A stretch of 38,654 bases of DNA from assembly GCA_010206225.2 (NCBI GenBank), contig VIQU02000046.1, forward strand, positions 1-38,654, written 5' to 3'. The stretch's first letter is position 1. The number at the start of each line of letters is the position of its first letter. Origin of the DNA: Lachnospiraceae bacterium MD308. Its GTDB lineage: Bacteria > Bacillota > Clostridia > Lachnospirales > Lachnospiraceae. Of this stretch, positions 1 to 8,117 are shown piece by piece. The notes beneath the pieces are model-generated. The model saw only the letters and a program-made list of their open reading frames with translations, made no database searches and was not told the origin of the DNA. Made by a program: the position numbers and the translations under genes.

Positions 1-108
1 CCAGGTTGATGAAGAGAGAGAAGTCGGAGCATTAGGATAATATTTATGAAGTTGAGTCAGAACATGGTTCTGATAGGCGGAATGACCGCCAACATTAATA
101 GGTTTCAA
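1..108 (-). CDS. N-terminus of a probable mobile-element protein, runs off left edge
   Basis: Only the first 36 codons are inside the window. I chose the TTG start at 108-106 because a strong GGAGGTG (complement of 116-122) sits 7 bases upstream. The protein begins MKPINVGGHSAYQN and continues with QLHKYYP. The gene at the right window edge starts with a related block (GGHAAFQ, then QFHKFYP) and has a similar leader, so both belong to one family. A transposase is the natural guess because two diverged copies with conserved non-coding leaders lie on either side of accessory DNA, but I do not recognise the family and no catalytic motif is visible. It is transcribed away from the pilus operon. 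Confidence 0.5.
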   Translation of the reverse strand, partial: MKPINVGGHSAYQNHVLTQLHKYYPNAPTSLSSSTW

Positions 109-175
109 TGAAACACACCTCCAAATCAAAAAGTCTGACCGGCGCTGCCGGAATAATATACCTTGTTAATCAAGA

Positions 176-211
176 GGCGCGAAGCGCCGCATTTTTAGGG
201 GCATATGTCAA
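176..211. repeat. Palindromic leader element, left copy
   Basis: GGCGCGAAGCGCC (176-188) is a perfect palindromic hairpin with a GAA centre. Reading on the minus strand, TTGACA (complement of 206-211) precedes it by exactly 17 bases. The same TTGACA, 17-base gap and palindrome recur at 38443-38478 in the opposite orientation. The element is the conserved leader of the outward-facing gene. A 17-base gap would put a -10 box on the palindrome itself, so I do not call it a standard promoter. Confidence 0.6.
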
Positions 212-248
212 GTATTTTTTTGAAAAAAGGTGGAGAAAAAATAAAAAA

Positions 249-288
249 GGAATCTCAAAAGCCAGATAAATAAAGGCTTAAAGATTCC
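249..288 (+). promoter_or_regulatory. Nested hairpin in the pilin 5' leader
   Basis: GGAATCT (249-255) pairs with AGATTCC (282-288), and inside it AAGCC (259-263) pairs with GGCTT (275-279). No T-run follows, so this is not a terminator. It lies about 36 bases before the pilin ATG and would be in the transcript if the promoter is upstream. I could not assign a confident promoter in 197-310. Confidence 0.5.
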
Positions 289-324
289 GAGAGTCTATAT
301 TAAAGAAAAAGGAGAAAGAAGATT

Positions 325-2010
325 ATGAAGAAATTCAAAAAGCTTATCAGCGTTATGCTGACAGTGGTAATGGCATTAGCTATGAGTATGACTGCTTTTG
401 CCAGTGAGCCAGGAGATGCAAGCAGTGATAGCTCGACTGCACCATCACCAGCAACCGTTACACACACATATGAAATCTATCAGATTTTTACAGGCGATTA
501 TGCAAATGGCGTTCTCTCCAATATCAAATGGGGTCAAAACGGTACAGGAACTAAAGATGAGAAAGTTGGTAAAACAACTTTAGATGCATTAGAGGCAGTG
601 ACAAACAATCCTTCTGATACAGCACAGTTAGCGGTTATTCAGCAATATGCTAACTTAGAATCTGAACCGATAGCTACAGGTAGTGGAACTGAATATACAG
701 GTCTCACATCAGGTTACTATTTAGTTAAGGATCAGGATGGTTCTTTAACTGGTGCGAATGCATATACGCTCTATGTTGTTCAGGTGGTTGACAATACTTT
801 AACATTCACTCCTAAGGGAAATGTTCCAACTCCTGATAAGAAAATCGTGGAAGGTACTGATAAGGTTCCGACTAACGAAGCATCTATCGGTGATGAAGTA
901 AATTATGAGATTATAGGTACTATGCCAAGTATCATTGATGATTACAAGACATATTTCTACAAGTTCACTGATACTTTGAGCAAAGGTCTTACATATAAAG
1001 AAAATTCTATCAAGGTAACAGTAAACGATGTTGATGTAACCAATTATTTTTATAAAGGAGTAGGAACATATAACGAAACAACAGGTACAGCTATTGAAGT
1101 TAGTATTCTGGATGTTAAAGCACTCAGCCTGCTTACAAATCCCGCAGTAGGTGCTATTACAAAAGATACAAAGGTTGTACTTACTTACACAGCTACTTTA
1201 AATGAAAATGCTGTTATTGCAGGAGAAGGAAACTCGAACAATGTTAAGCTGACATATTCCAATAATCCGAATAATAGCGGCAATGGTAGCACAACTCCTC
1301 CGGAGAACCCAAAAAAACCAGAGCCAACACATCCAACCGGCGAGTCACCAGAGGTCAAGGTTGTTACTTATACAACAGAACTTACCATCTTAAAGACAAA
1401 TGAGGGTGGAGCATTCCTTCCGGACGTTGAGTTTACTCTGACAGGCAATGGAGTAAATATAGTTCTTGTTACGGAAGAAACATTTACAGCAGCAGCAGAC
1501 GGAGAATATTGGAAACTGAAAGATAGCACATATACTACGACAGCACCTACGGTAGCTGATGATGAAACTGATAACACTGCAGATTATGAAAGCACAACAA
1601 CAAAATATACTAAGACTACAAGTGTAGTTGCTAAGGGCAACGGCGATACAAAGACGGATGTTGTCGGAACAGTTCAGGCAGATGGTACTGTAACATTTAA
1701 AGGTTTAGGAGCAGGTGAATATACAATCACTGAGACGAAGACTCTTGCAGGTTACAATACGATTGAGCCAATTACATTCAAGCTTACATTTGATGCTAAA
1801 AAAACTCCGATGTTTGCATCAGATAATAATAAGGTAACTGTTGGCGATGATAATATGTTAGATACATCTATTGAAAATAAGAAAGGTTCCCTCCTTCCAT
1901 CCACCGGTGGTATCGGTACAACAATCTTCTACATCATCGGCGGTATCCTTGTAATCGGCGCTGGCATTATCTTAGTTGTTAAGAAGCGCATGAGTAATGA
2001 CGGACAGTGA
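325..2010 (+). CDS. SpaA-like major pilin (isopeptide-forming, LPSTG-anchored)
   Basis: Secreted backbone pilin of 561 residues. The signal peptide covers about residues 1-26 (cleavage after AFA). An N-terminal pilin domain is followed by the stretch VPTPDKKIVEG near residue 170, where a lysine of the pilin-motif type could join subunits. Two Cna-B-like domains follow, the last with the E-box-like GEYTITETKTLAGYN. The C-terminus has the sorting signal LPSTG near residue 524, a hydrophobic stretch and a Lys/Arg tail. The class C sortase next door should polymerise it. Codons lean to GTT, GGT, ACT and ACA and the gene is AT-richer than the rest of the operon, as expected for a very highly expressed subunit. 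The start follows AAGGAG (310-315). Confidence 0.9.
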   Translation: MKKFKKLISVMLTVVMALAMSMTAFASEPGDASSDSSTAPSPATVTHTYEIYQIFTGDYANGVLSNIKWGQNGTGTKDEKVGKTTLDALEAVTNNPSDTAQLAVIQQYANLESEPIATGSGTEYTGLTSGYYLVKDQDGSLTGANAYTLYVVQVVDNTLTFTPKGNVPTPDKKIVEGTDKVPTNEASIGDEVNYEIIGTMPSIIDDYKTYFYKFTDTLSKGLTYKENSIKVTVNDVDVTNYFYKGVGTYNETTGTAIEVSILDVKALSLLTNPAVGAITKDTKVVLTYTATLNENAVIAGEGNSNNVKLTYSNNPNNSGNGSTTPPENPKKPEPTHPTGESPEVKVVTYTTELTILKTNEGGAFLPDVEFTLTGNGVNIVLVTEETFTAAADGEYWKLKDSTYTTTAPTVADDETDNTADYESTTTKYTKTTSVVAKGNGDTKTDVVGTVQADGTVTFKGLGAGEYTITETKTLAGYNTIEPITFKLTFDAKKTPMFASDNNKVTVGDDNMLDTSIENKKGSLLPSTGGIGTTIFYIIGGILVIGAGIILVVKKRMSNDGQ

Positions 2011-2046
2011 CAATTACTTATATTTTCACAAATGAATTATTATTTA

Positions 2047-2162
2047 CCGGGGACAGGGGGAGTCCTGTTCCCGGCAATGCCGCACAGGCTGACACCTTCC
2101 CGTGGTGTGCGGCGAGCAACGGAGCGATCCGGCAGACGTCAGCAGGCGGTAGGAAATACCGC
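2047..2162 (+). promoter_or_regulatory. Three consecutive hairpins between pilin and sortase genes
   Basis: The 219-base gap contains CCGGGGACAGG (2047-2057) pairing with CCTGTTCCCGG (2064-2074) with one G-U pair, GCCGCAC (2079-2085) pairing with GTGCGGC (2107-2113), and GCGGTA (2146-2151) pairing with TACCGC (2157-2162). None has a T-run. They may act as partial terminators or as RNase barriers, keeping major pilin mRNA more abundant than the downstream genes. Confidence 0.55.
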
Positions 2163-2229
2163 TGCATATTCATGTACAGTAACTGCAGGTGCATGAAAAC
2201 AGCCCAACTGACAGGAGTGTGGGAAACTT

Positions 2230-3351
2230 ATGAACGAAGAGACTCGTAACAACGAAGAGACATATACAGATAAAGAGACTGCGGCAGGCGGCGAAGTCTT
2301 TGCGAATGAAGATATCATGTCGGTCTTTCAGCCGGTAGAGCCAGAGCTTTTCAATGACAAGGAAGAGTTTTCGGGAGAGGAGAAAAAAACTCAGGAGGAA
2401 TCGAAAGCGCCGGAGACAAAAGAAGCTTTGGCAAAATCATCCCCGGCAGAAGAGCCGCAGGGCAAGAAGAAAGGGAAACAGGGAAAAAAGAAGAAGAAAA
2501 AGAAAATTTCAATAACCAATATATTACTGGTGCTCATTATGCTGGCAGGTATCGGAATCTTAGCTTATCCTTCCGTCAGCGACTGGTGGAATTCTATGCA
2601 TGCTACGCAGGCGATCGCGGGCTACGTAGAGGCAGTGGAGACCATGACCAAGGAGGAGAAGGAAGCTATCTTCGCAAAAGCGAAGGAGTACAACGATTCC
2701 CTTCCCAATGGCGTGAATTTCAACATTTCGGAGGAGCAGTATGCAGAATATGCCAGTATCCTTGATATCACAGGTACGGGAATCATGGGATATATCCAGA
2801 TTCAGTCTATCGGGGTGAATCTTCCGGTCTATCATGGGGTGGACGAAGGGATACTTCAGATTGCCGTAGGGCATATACCGGGTTCCTCTTTCCCTATAGG
2901 AGGCGAGAGAACACATGCGGTCATGTCTGGACATCGGGGACTGCCCAGCGCGAAGCTGTTCTCGGATCTGGATAAGCTGAGCGAGGGTGATGTATTTACC
3001 GTTACGGTATTGGATGAGACATTTACATATATGATAGACCAGATTCGGATCGTTCTTCCGGAAGAGACGGATGAGCTTGCGATCGTAGATGATAAAGAGT
3101 ATGCGACGCTGGTTACTTGTACGCCATACGGAGTCAATTCTCATCGTATGCTTATGAGAGGACACCGGATCGCCAATATCGACGGAAAAGCGACACCGGC
3201 AGATGCAGTGAGGATTCCGACTTATATGGTCATTCCGGCGGTGGGAATTCCGCTTTTGTTCATTGTTCTGGCAGGTATGTTGATCTATTACCGCAAGAAA
3301 AAGCCGGGAAAGACGACGAAGGAGACGCTGAATGATATAAGGAAGCAGTAA
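2230..3351 (+). CDS. Class C (pilus-polymerising) sortase
   Basis: Membrane transpeptidase of 373 residues, expected to link pilin subunits through the LPSTG threonine and a pilin lysine. It has an acidic then very Lys-rich cytoplasmic extension (residues 1-92), a transmembrane helix (about 95-115), the sortase fold with catalytic His235 (MSGHRG), Cys297 (LVTCTPYG) and Arg306 (NSHR), and a second membrane helix (about 333-355), which is the class C topology. The roughly 90-residue charged N-terminal extension is longer than usual. I see no DPW/DPF lid motif between the first helix and the core, so active-site gating may differ. The AGGAG for this start lies about 12 bases upstream. Confidence 0.9.
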   Translation: MNEETRNNEETYTDKETAAGGEVFANEDIMSVFQPVEPELFNDKEEFSGEEKKTQEESKAPETKEALAKSSPAEEPQGKKKGKQGKKKKKKKISITNILLVLIMLAGIGILAYPSVSDWWNSMHATQAIAGYVEAVETMTKEEKEAIFAKAKEYNDSLPNGVNFNISEEQYAEYASILDITGTGIMGYIQIQSIGVNLPVYHGVDEGILQIAVGHIPGSSFPIGGERTHAVMSGHRGLPSAKLFSDLDKLSEGDVFTVTVLDETFTYMIDQIRIVLPEETDELAIVDDKEYATLVTCTPYGVNSHRMLMRGHRIANIDGKATPADAVRIPTYMVIPAVGIPLLFIVLAGMLIYYRKKKPGKTTKETLNDIRKQ

Positions 3352-3391
3352 GGGCGCTTTAGGATTCGGGTTTATAAAGGAGGAGAGAATT

Positions 3392-4489
3392 ATGGAGATA
3401 AAAAAGAACGGCCGGCATAGAGGGAGCATGAGCCGACTGGCATGTCCGCTGCTGGCATTAGTGCTGGCGGCTGGTCTGATCATAGCTTCGCCGGGACCGG
3501 GCGGGGAGGCAAAAGCAGTCGATCTGGAGACAAAATGTTCGCTGACCGTAAAGCCGGGAGGAGAAGAGCAGTTAGAAGATCTAAAAGAGGCGAATGTTGT
3601 TGTTGATATTTATAAAGTAGCAAAAGCAGTGGCTGCTGACAATGGGCAGGATACGTATTATTATCAGTTTTTAGATGGTTATGAAGAGTTGGGAGAAGAC
3701 TATGCTAAGGATCCTGATAATGAACTATGGAAGCGGATGGCGCAGACAGCGGCTGGGTATGCATTGAAGAATGAGGCGTCTGCCGTATTTAAAGGCGCGT
3801 CTGTGGATAAAATGATCGAGGGCTTGGAGTGTGGCTTATATCTTGTCATTGCCAGAGGCGCTGATATAGAAGATTATGAGACGACTGTAAAGGATCAGGA
3901 CGGCGTAGACAGTATTGCAACGATCGCCCGTTCAAAGACGTATGAATATACCTTTGCGCCGGAGCTGGTCTCTCTGCCCAGCAAGCATGAGACGGCTGAG
4001 GATGGAGCGCAGACCAATACTACGGGCGGTAATGGTCAGTGGGATTACAATATGACTATTACTCTGAAACCTAATCGGAAAGACCGTGCCGGCTCGCTGG
4101 AGATCGTTAAGAATCTTGCAACCTACAATGTGAATGACCCGGCAGTATTTGTATTTCAGGTAGAGGCAGAGATAGGCGGGAAAAATGTATACAGTGATGT
4201 GGTGACAATGATTTTTACAGAAGCAGGACAGAAAAAGGTTGTGTTAGATAAGATTCCCGCAGGGGCGACGGTGAAGGTAATGGAAATATACAGCGGAGCT
4301 TCCTATGAGGTGACATCAGCAGCGGAGCAGACGGTTACGGTAAGCGCCACGGCTGTTGTGTCAGTAGAGTTTAATAATGATCACAGCACGACAAATCATG
4401 GCGGCGGCGGAGTGAACAATCATTTCACGCATGAGACAGATCGGTGGAGTTGGGAGCAGCAACCGGCGAGCCGCGCAGTAGGTGAGTAA
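3392..4489 (+). CDS. Secreted pilin-like protein without a sorting signal
   Basis: 365 residues with a signal peptide (about 1-42, ending AKA) and an N-terminal domain whose VVVDIYKVAKAV strand resembles the start of SpaA-type pilins. A C-terminal Cna-B-like/DUF5979-type beta domain (SLEIVKNLATYN onward) follows. The end is a Gly/His/Trp-rich tail (NHGGGGVNNHFTHETDRW) with no LPXTG, no hydrophobic segment and no basic tail. It could be a tip or minor subunit, held non-covalently or joined by isopeptide chemistry. It starts after AAAGGAGGAG and is 14 bases from the next gene, so it is co-transcribed. Function is inferred from context. Confidence 0.7.
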   Translation: MEIKKNGRHRGSMSRLACPLLALVLAAGLIIASPGPGGEAKAVDLETKCSLTVKPGGEEQLEDLKEANVVVDIYKVAKAVAADNGQDTYYYQFLDGYEELGEDYAKDPDNELWKRMAQTAAGYALKNEASAVFKGASVDKMIEGLECGLYLVIARGADIEDYETTVKDQDGVDSIATIARSKTYEYTFAPELVSLPSKHETAEDGAQTNTTGGNGQWDYNMTITLKPNRKDRAGSLEIVKNLATYNVNDPAVFVFQVEAEIGGKNVYSDVVTMIFTEAGQKKVVLDKIPAGATVKVMEIYSGASYEVTSAAEQTVTVSATAVVSVEFNNDHSTTNHGGGGVNNHFTHETDRWSWEQQPASRAVGE

Positions 4490-4503
4490 GGAGGGCGAAG
4501 CAG

Positions 4504-5016
4504 ATGAAAAAGAAACATATTTTTCTGGCAGTCTCTGCTGTGGCGCTGATCCTGCTAGGATCGGCAGGCAGCGCATGGGCTTACTTTACCACTTATGTAG
4601 AGGCGCGGGGGACGCAGGAGATCTCGCTGGAGGATGAGACGACGGTTGAGGAGAAGGTCGATTCATGGACGAAGCATATCGTCATTAACGGAGCAGCGGA
4701 TTCGGCACCAGTATATGTGAGAGCCAGAGCTTACTGCGGTAGTCAGTACAGTCTTGTCTATGCTTCGGCAGATAATAAATGGACGCCGGGCAGCGACGGA
4801 TATTATTATTACAGTGATATTTTGTACGGCGGGGAGAAGACTTCAGAGCTTTTAGTCAGGATTGAGAATATTCCCAAGGATGTGAAGGATGCGTCGGAAT
4901 TCAATGTAGCGGTTATCTATGAGACAACGCCTGTTTTGTATGATGAGAGCGGCAATCCTTATGCGGACTGGAACCAGAAGATGGAAGTGACAAAAGCGGA
5001 AGGAGGCAGTAACTGA
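4504..5016 (+). CDS. TasA/CalY-like protein with SipW-dependent signal peptide
   Basis: 170 residues. The leader ends GSAGSAWAYFTT, the pattern of SipW-dependent signal peptides in TasA, TapA and camelysin-type proteins. The mature part is a short beta-rich domain (VYVRARAYCG, LLVRIENIPKD) with no anchor. Family knowledge says such proteins are cut by an ER-type signal peptidase and may assemble into extracellular fibres. A matching signal peptidase lies 2.6 kb downstream in the same operon. Its stop overlaps the next ATG by one base (TGATG), which supports translational coupling. I infer a fibre or accessory fibre subunit; the exact role is unknown. Confidence 0.75.
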   Translation: MKKKHIFLAVSAVALILLGSAGSAWAYFTTYVEARGTQEISLEDETTVEEKVDSWTKHIVINGAADSAPVYVRARAYCGSQYSLVYASADNKWTPGSDGYYYYSDILYGGEKTSELLVRIENIPKDVKDASEFNVAVIYETTPVLYDESGNPYADWNQKMEVTKAEGGSN

Positions 5017-5777
5017 TGAAACGGATAAAAAGATTCCTAAAATCTCCGGCAGCTACGATGATTGCATTTGTACTTGCAGTGGGACTGCTTCTTTTTTCTA
5101 CAGTCGGAGGAGCGCGTGCGGCTCTGACTTATTTCTCGGATACCTACGTGTCCCGTGTGCAGATGTCTAACATCGGCGTGACGCTTTTAGAGAACGGCAA
5201 TGCCATCGCTAAGAGAGATTACAATAAGACTTCTGACGGCACATGGGATGAGACGACAGGAGTATTGCTGTCAAATATGCTTAAAAAAGGCGAAAAGTTC
5301 AAGGTCGGACAGAAGTATAAAGAAGAATTAAGCGTACAAAACAGTGGGACGATCGACCAGTATGTCCGCGTCAGCATCTATAAATACTGGATGAAGGATG
5401 ACAAAAAGGATCAGTCGCTGTCGCCGGATCTTATCGGTCTGAATCTTGTTAATGTAGGAAGCGACTGGCTCTTAGATGAGTCCTCGTCGACGGATGAGCG
5501 TACAGTTTTATACTATTCAAAGCTTTTAGAGGAGGGGAAGACCTCTTCCCTGTTCGCAGACAGCATCAAGGTTGACGGTATCGTTGCTACTAGGGTAACG
5601 CAGGTTCCGGTGGAGGGCAAGCCGAACACGATTCGGACGGTCTATGATTATGACGGGATGCATTTTTGCGTGGAAGTCAAGGTAGATGCGGTTCAGGATC
5701 ACAATGCGGAAGATGCGATTTGGAGTGCATGGGGCAGTAAAGTTACTGTAAACGACGGCACTCTGCAGTTGAAATAA
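5016..5777 (+). CDS. Second TasA/CalY-like SipW-dependent protein
   Basis: 253 residues. The leader ends STVGGARAALTYFSDTYVS, again the SipW-dependent type with Ala/Tyr/Phe after the cleavage region. The domain contains GEKFKVGQKYKEELSVQNSG followed by QYVRVSIYKYW, which matches the TasA/camelysin layout in which a strand ending in N-x-G precedes a strand ending in an aromatic pair. There is no C-terminal anchor. It overlaps the previous gene by one base, and 13 bases separate it from the next. It is the better candidate for the main fibre subunit of the TasA-like branch. Confidence 0.78.
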   Translation: MKRIKRFLKSPAATMIAFVLAVGLLLFSTVGGARAALTYFSDTYVSRVQMSNIGVTLLENGNAIAKRDYNKTSDGTWDETTGVLLSNMLKKGEKFKVGQKYKEELSVQNSGTIDQYVRVSIYKYWMKDDKKDQSLSPDLIGLNLVNVGSDWLLDESSSTDERTVLYYSKLLEEGKTSSLFADSIKVDGIVATRVTQVPVEGKPNTIRTVYDYDGMHFCVEVKVDAVQDHNAEDAIWSAWGSKVTVNDGTLQLK

Positions 5778-5790
5778 GGAGGGAGACAGC

Positions 5791-6591
5791 ATGCGGAAGA
5801 TGATATGGAAGCTATACCTTTTCATAGGGATTCTGGCTTCAGTGAATATAACGGCCTATGCGGAGACCTCCCATGGAAAGTCGGACTGGTCTGTTGTATT
5901 CACAAAAGATAAGAAGATGGAGGCGAACTTCAAGACCTCTGATCTGGATGAGGTTATCTACGGACTGCAGCCGGGGGATAATGTGATCATTACATTAAAG
6001 CTTAAGAACGAGAATACAAGCGCTACAGACTGGTATATGACCAATAAGGTTCTGTACTCGCTGGAGGACCGCAGCAAGAATACGGCTACGAGTGGCGGCG
6101 CCTATACTTACAAGCTGACTTATAAGGGGCCGGACGGTAAGACAGATACGCTTTTTGACAGTTCCACTGTCGGCGGCGAGGGAGCGAGCAAGGCGGGAGA
6201 AGGTCTGAAACAGGCAACGAACGGATTAAAGGATTATTTTTACCTTGATACGTTAAAGACTGGAGAGAACGGCGAGATCACGCTGGAAGTAGCGCTTGAC
6301 GGAGATACGCAGGGAAATGACTATCAGGATACACTGGCGGACCTTCAGATGAATTTCGCGGTAGAGTTAAGTAATACAGGGAGCAATACGCCATCGTCAG
6401 AAAGCGGCGGCGGAGGAAGACGCAACCCGATCGTTAAGACTGGTGATGACCTGACACTGACGCCGTTCATTATCACGGCATGCGTGACGGGAATTCTGCT
6501 GTTGATCTTTGCGGTATACAGCCAGAGGCAGCGCGAGAAGGAGAAGCAGATGAGAGCAGAGAAGAGGAGGGCGGCATATGAAGATATTTAA
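5791..6591 (+). CDS. TasA-like membrane-anchored surface protein
   Basis: 266 residues. The signal peptide ends AYA (about residue 24) and is of ordinary type, unlike the two genes before it. The body shows GLQPGDNVIITLKLKNEN, a TasA/camelysin-like strand. A Ser/Gly-rich linker then leads to NPIVKTGDD, a membrane helix and a strongly charged cytoplasmic tail of about 25 residues. VKTGD resembles the variant sorting motifs (PKTGD-like) of Lachnospiraceae surface proteins and may be a substrate of the class B sortase downstream, or the helix may simply anchor it. It may be the base linking TasA-like fibres to the cell. It overlaps the next gene by 14 bases. Confidence 0.65.
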   Translation: MRKMIWKLYLFIGILASVNITAYAETSHGKSDWSVVFTKDKKMEANFKTSDLDEVIYGLQPGDNVIITLKLKNENTSATDWYMTNKVLYSLEDRSKNTATSGGAYTYKLTYKGPDGKTDTLFDSSTVGGEGASKAGEGLKQATNGLKDYFYLDTLKTGENGEITLEVALDGDTQGNDYQDTLADLQMNFAVELSNTGSNTPSSESGGGGRRNPIVKTGDDLTLTPFIITACVTGILLLIFAVYSQRQREKEKQMRAEKRRAAYEDI

Positions 6592-7594
6592 GAAGATGAC
6601 CGTATTTTTATCTGTCCTCTGCGCAGTAAGCTCGATTTCTGTCACGGCGGCAGCCGCGGAGAAGAAAGAATATACTTACACAGTACGTTTCTTTTCAGGA
6701 GCGAGGGGAACCTTTGGCGGGAAAGAGCTTATAACGTTTAGGAATTTGAAGGAAGGCGACAGAGTGTCCTTCCGTCAGGCGGATGTAACGCTGGAAGAGG
6801 GAAGCAAGTACTATATCAAAGGTATCCGTGAGAGCGGAAGAGATAATAATACAGTAAGTTCCCAATCTTCTTTTGTAGTGACCGGGGATCAGGACTATGT
6901 AGTTGCTTATGGCATCAAAGGAAATTCTGTGGGATATACGGTTCGCTATGTAGATACAGACGGCAGGCAGCTTCTTCCCGATGAGACTTATTATGGGAAT
7001 ATCGGAGACCGGCCGGTCATCGCGTACCAGTATGTTGAAAATTACCGCCCTCAGGCATATAACTTGACGGGGACGTTGAAAGAGAATGAGGCTGAGAATG
7101 TATTTACATTTACCTATACTGCAATAGACAGAGCGGGTACGCCTGCTACGCCTCCGACAACACCGGCGGCAGACCAGACGACTCCGACGGCGCCTGCAGC
7201 GCCCGCAGCGGGCGGTACAACAGCGGCGCCGGCGGAAGGAGGAGCAGCGGCGGGGGATGCAGCTGGAACAGGAGGCGATGCAGCAGAGCCTGCAGACGGC
7301 GGAGAGGCGGAAGGAACGCCTGACGCGCCGGCAGAACCGGCGGCGGGTGACGAAGAACCTGCGCCGCTTCAGGATATCGAGGATGGAGAAGTGCCGTTAG
7401 CTAATCTGGGAGAAGACCAGCTTACCAATATCAATGATGAGCCGACGCCTTTAAGCAGCGGAGATTTTGCAAGACGGATACTGGATTTTCCGTTAGCGGC
7501 CAAGGTGGGGATTCTTTCATTGCTTGTACTTCTTTTCGCAGGCGGAGGATATCTGTACGTCAAGAAGAAGAGGGAAAAACAAAATGCAGAATAA
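6578..7594 (+). CDS. MucBP-domain surface protein with Ala/Pro/Gly-rich stalk
   Basis: 338 residues. The signal peptide ends AAA near residue 27. It is followed by a beta-rich domain and a MucBP-type repeat (GYTVRYVDTDGRQLLPDE), a module linked to mucin binding in other Gram-positives. A low-complexity Ala/Pro/Thr/Gly/Glu stalk (about residues 190-265) and the block DGEVPLANLGE come next, then a membrane helix and a KKKREKQ tail. No LPXTG is present; DGEVPLA before a C-terminal helix recurs in Lachnospiraceae surface proteins. It overlaps the downstream signal peptidase gene by 11 bases. It could be an adhesin displayed with the pilus; the ligand is unknown. Confidence 0.7.
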   Translation: MKIFKKMTVFLSVLCAVSSISVTAAAAEKKEYTYTVRFFSGARGTFGGKELITFRNLKEGDRVSFRQADVTLEEGSKYYIKGIRESGRDNNTVSSQSSFVVTGDQDYVVAYGIKGNSVGYTVRYVDTDGRQLLPDETYYGNIGDRPVIAYQYVENYRPQAYNLTGTLKENEAENVFTFTYTAIDRAGTPATPPTTPAADQTTPTAPAAPAAGGTTAAPAEGGAAAGDAAGTGGDAAEPADGGEAEGTPDAPAEPAAGDEEPAPLQDIEDGEVPLANLGEDQLTNINDEPTPLSSGDFARRILDFPLAAKVGILSLLVLLFAGGGYLYVKKKREKQNAE

Positions 7595-8117
7595 ATCGTT
7601 GCCGTCCGGACAGCGTAAGACAAAGGGAGGGATGTTGATTCCCGCCCTTTGCAATATTGTCGGGACTTTCATACTATTGAGCGTGATCATAACATGTCTT
7701 CCGGCTGCCGTGCCCCGTCTCTTGGGCTATGAGGTCTATAATGTAGTCAGCGGAAGTATGCAGCCGGAAATTCCGGTGGGCAGTCTGATTCTGGTAAAAC
7801 CGACGGCGCCGGAGACGGTTTCAGAGGGAGCTGTGATTGCTTTTCAAAGTGAGGATTCTGTCATCGCTCATCGGGTGATGAAGAATAAGGTAGTCGAAGG
7901 CGAATTTACCACAAAGGGCGATGCCAATGCGAAAGAGGATATGAATGCTGTGCCTTATGCAGCTCTGATCGGAGAGGTGGCTTTTCATTGCCCTCTGATC
8001 GGCGAACTGCTCTGGGTATATACAAGTACAGTAGGAAAGATCTACGCAATATGCTTTGCGGCATGCGGAGTTATGTTTCATATTCTCGCGGGAAGGTTAC
8101 GGGAGAGGGCAAGATGA
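7584..8117 (+). CDS. sipW: SipW-type (ER-type) signal peptidase I
   Basis: 177 residues when started at ATG 7584, which lies just after GAGGG and inside the end of the preceding gene; an in-frame codon at 7524 is less likely. The first membrane helix (about 18-45) is followed by VVSGSMQPEIPVGS with catalytic Ser58. VIAHRVM supplies His96, where bacterial P-type enzymes carry a lysine, so this is the Ser-His ER/SipW type. TKGDANAKED is the usual third conserved box, and a second helix closes the protein. It should process the two SipW-dependent proteins upstream. Its stop overlaps the next start (ATGA). Confidence 0.9.
   Translation: MQNKSLPSGQRKTKGGMLIPALCNIVGTFILLSVIITCLPAAVPRLLGYEVYNVVSGSMQPEIPVGSLILVKPTAPETVSEGAVIAFQSEDSVIAHRVMKNKVVEGEFTTKGDANAKEDMNAVPYAALIGEVAFHCPLIGELLWVYTSTVGKIYAICFAACGVMFHILAGRLRERAR

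Noticed and set aside
176-211. TTGACA plus palindrome as an ordinary promoter
   Set aside because: The -10 position falls on the GC-rich palindrome, so no normal -10 box is available at either copy.
220-248. TTGAAA and A/T-rich stretch as the pilin promoter
   Set aside because: No acceptable -10 hexamer at 16-18 bases; left unassigned.
2007-2249. 80-codon frame between pilin and sortase
   Set aside because: It lacks a ribosome site, has a composition unlike neighbours and covers the hairpin region; treated as leader RNA.
2560-3483. Long minus-strand frame opposite the sortase gene
   Set aside because: It is the mirror of a clear sortase gene and has no recognisable domain.
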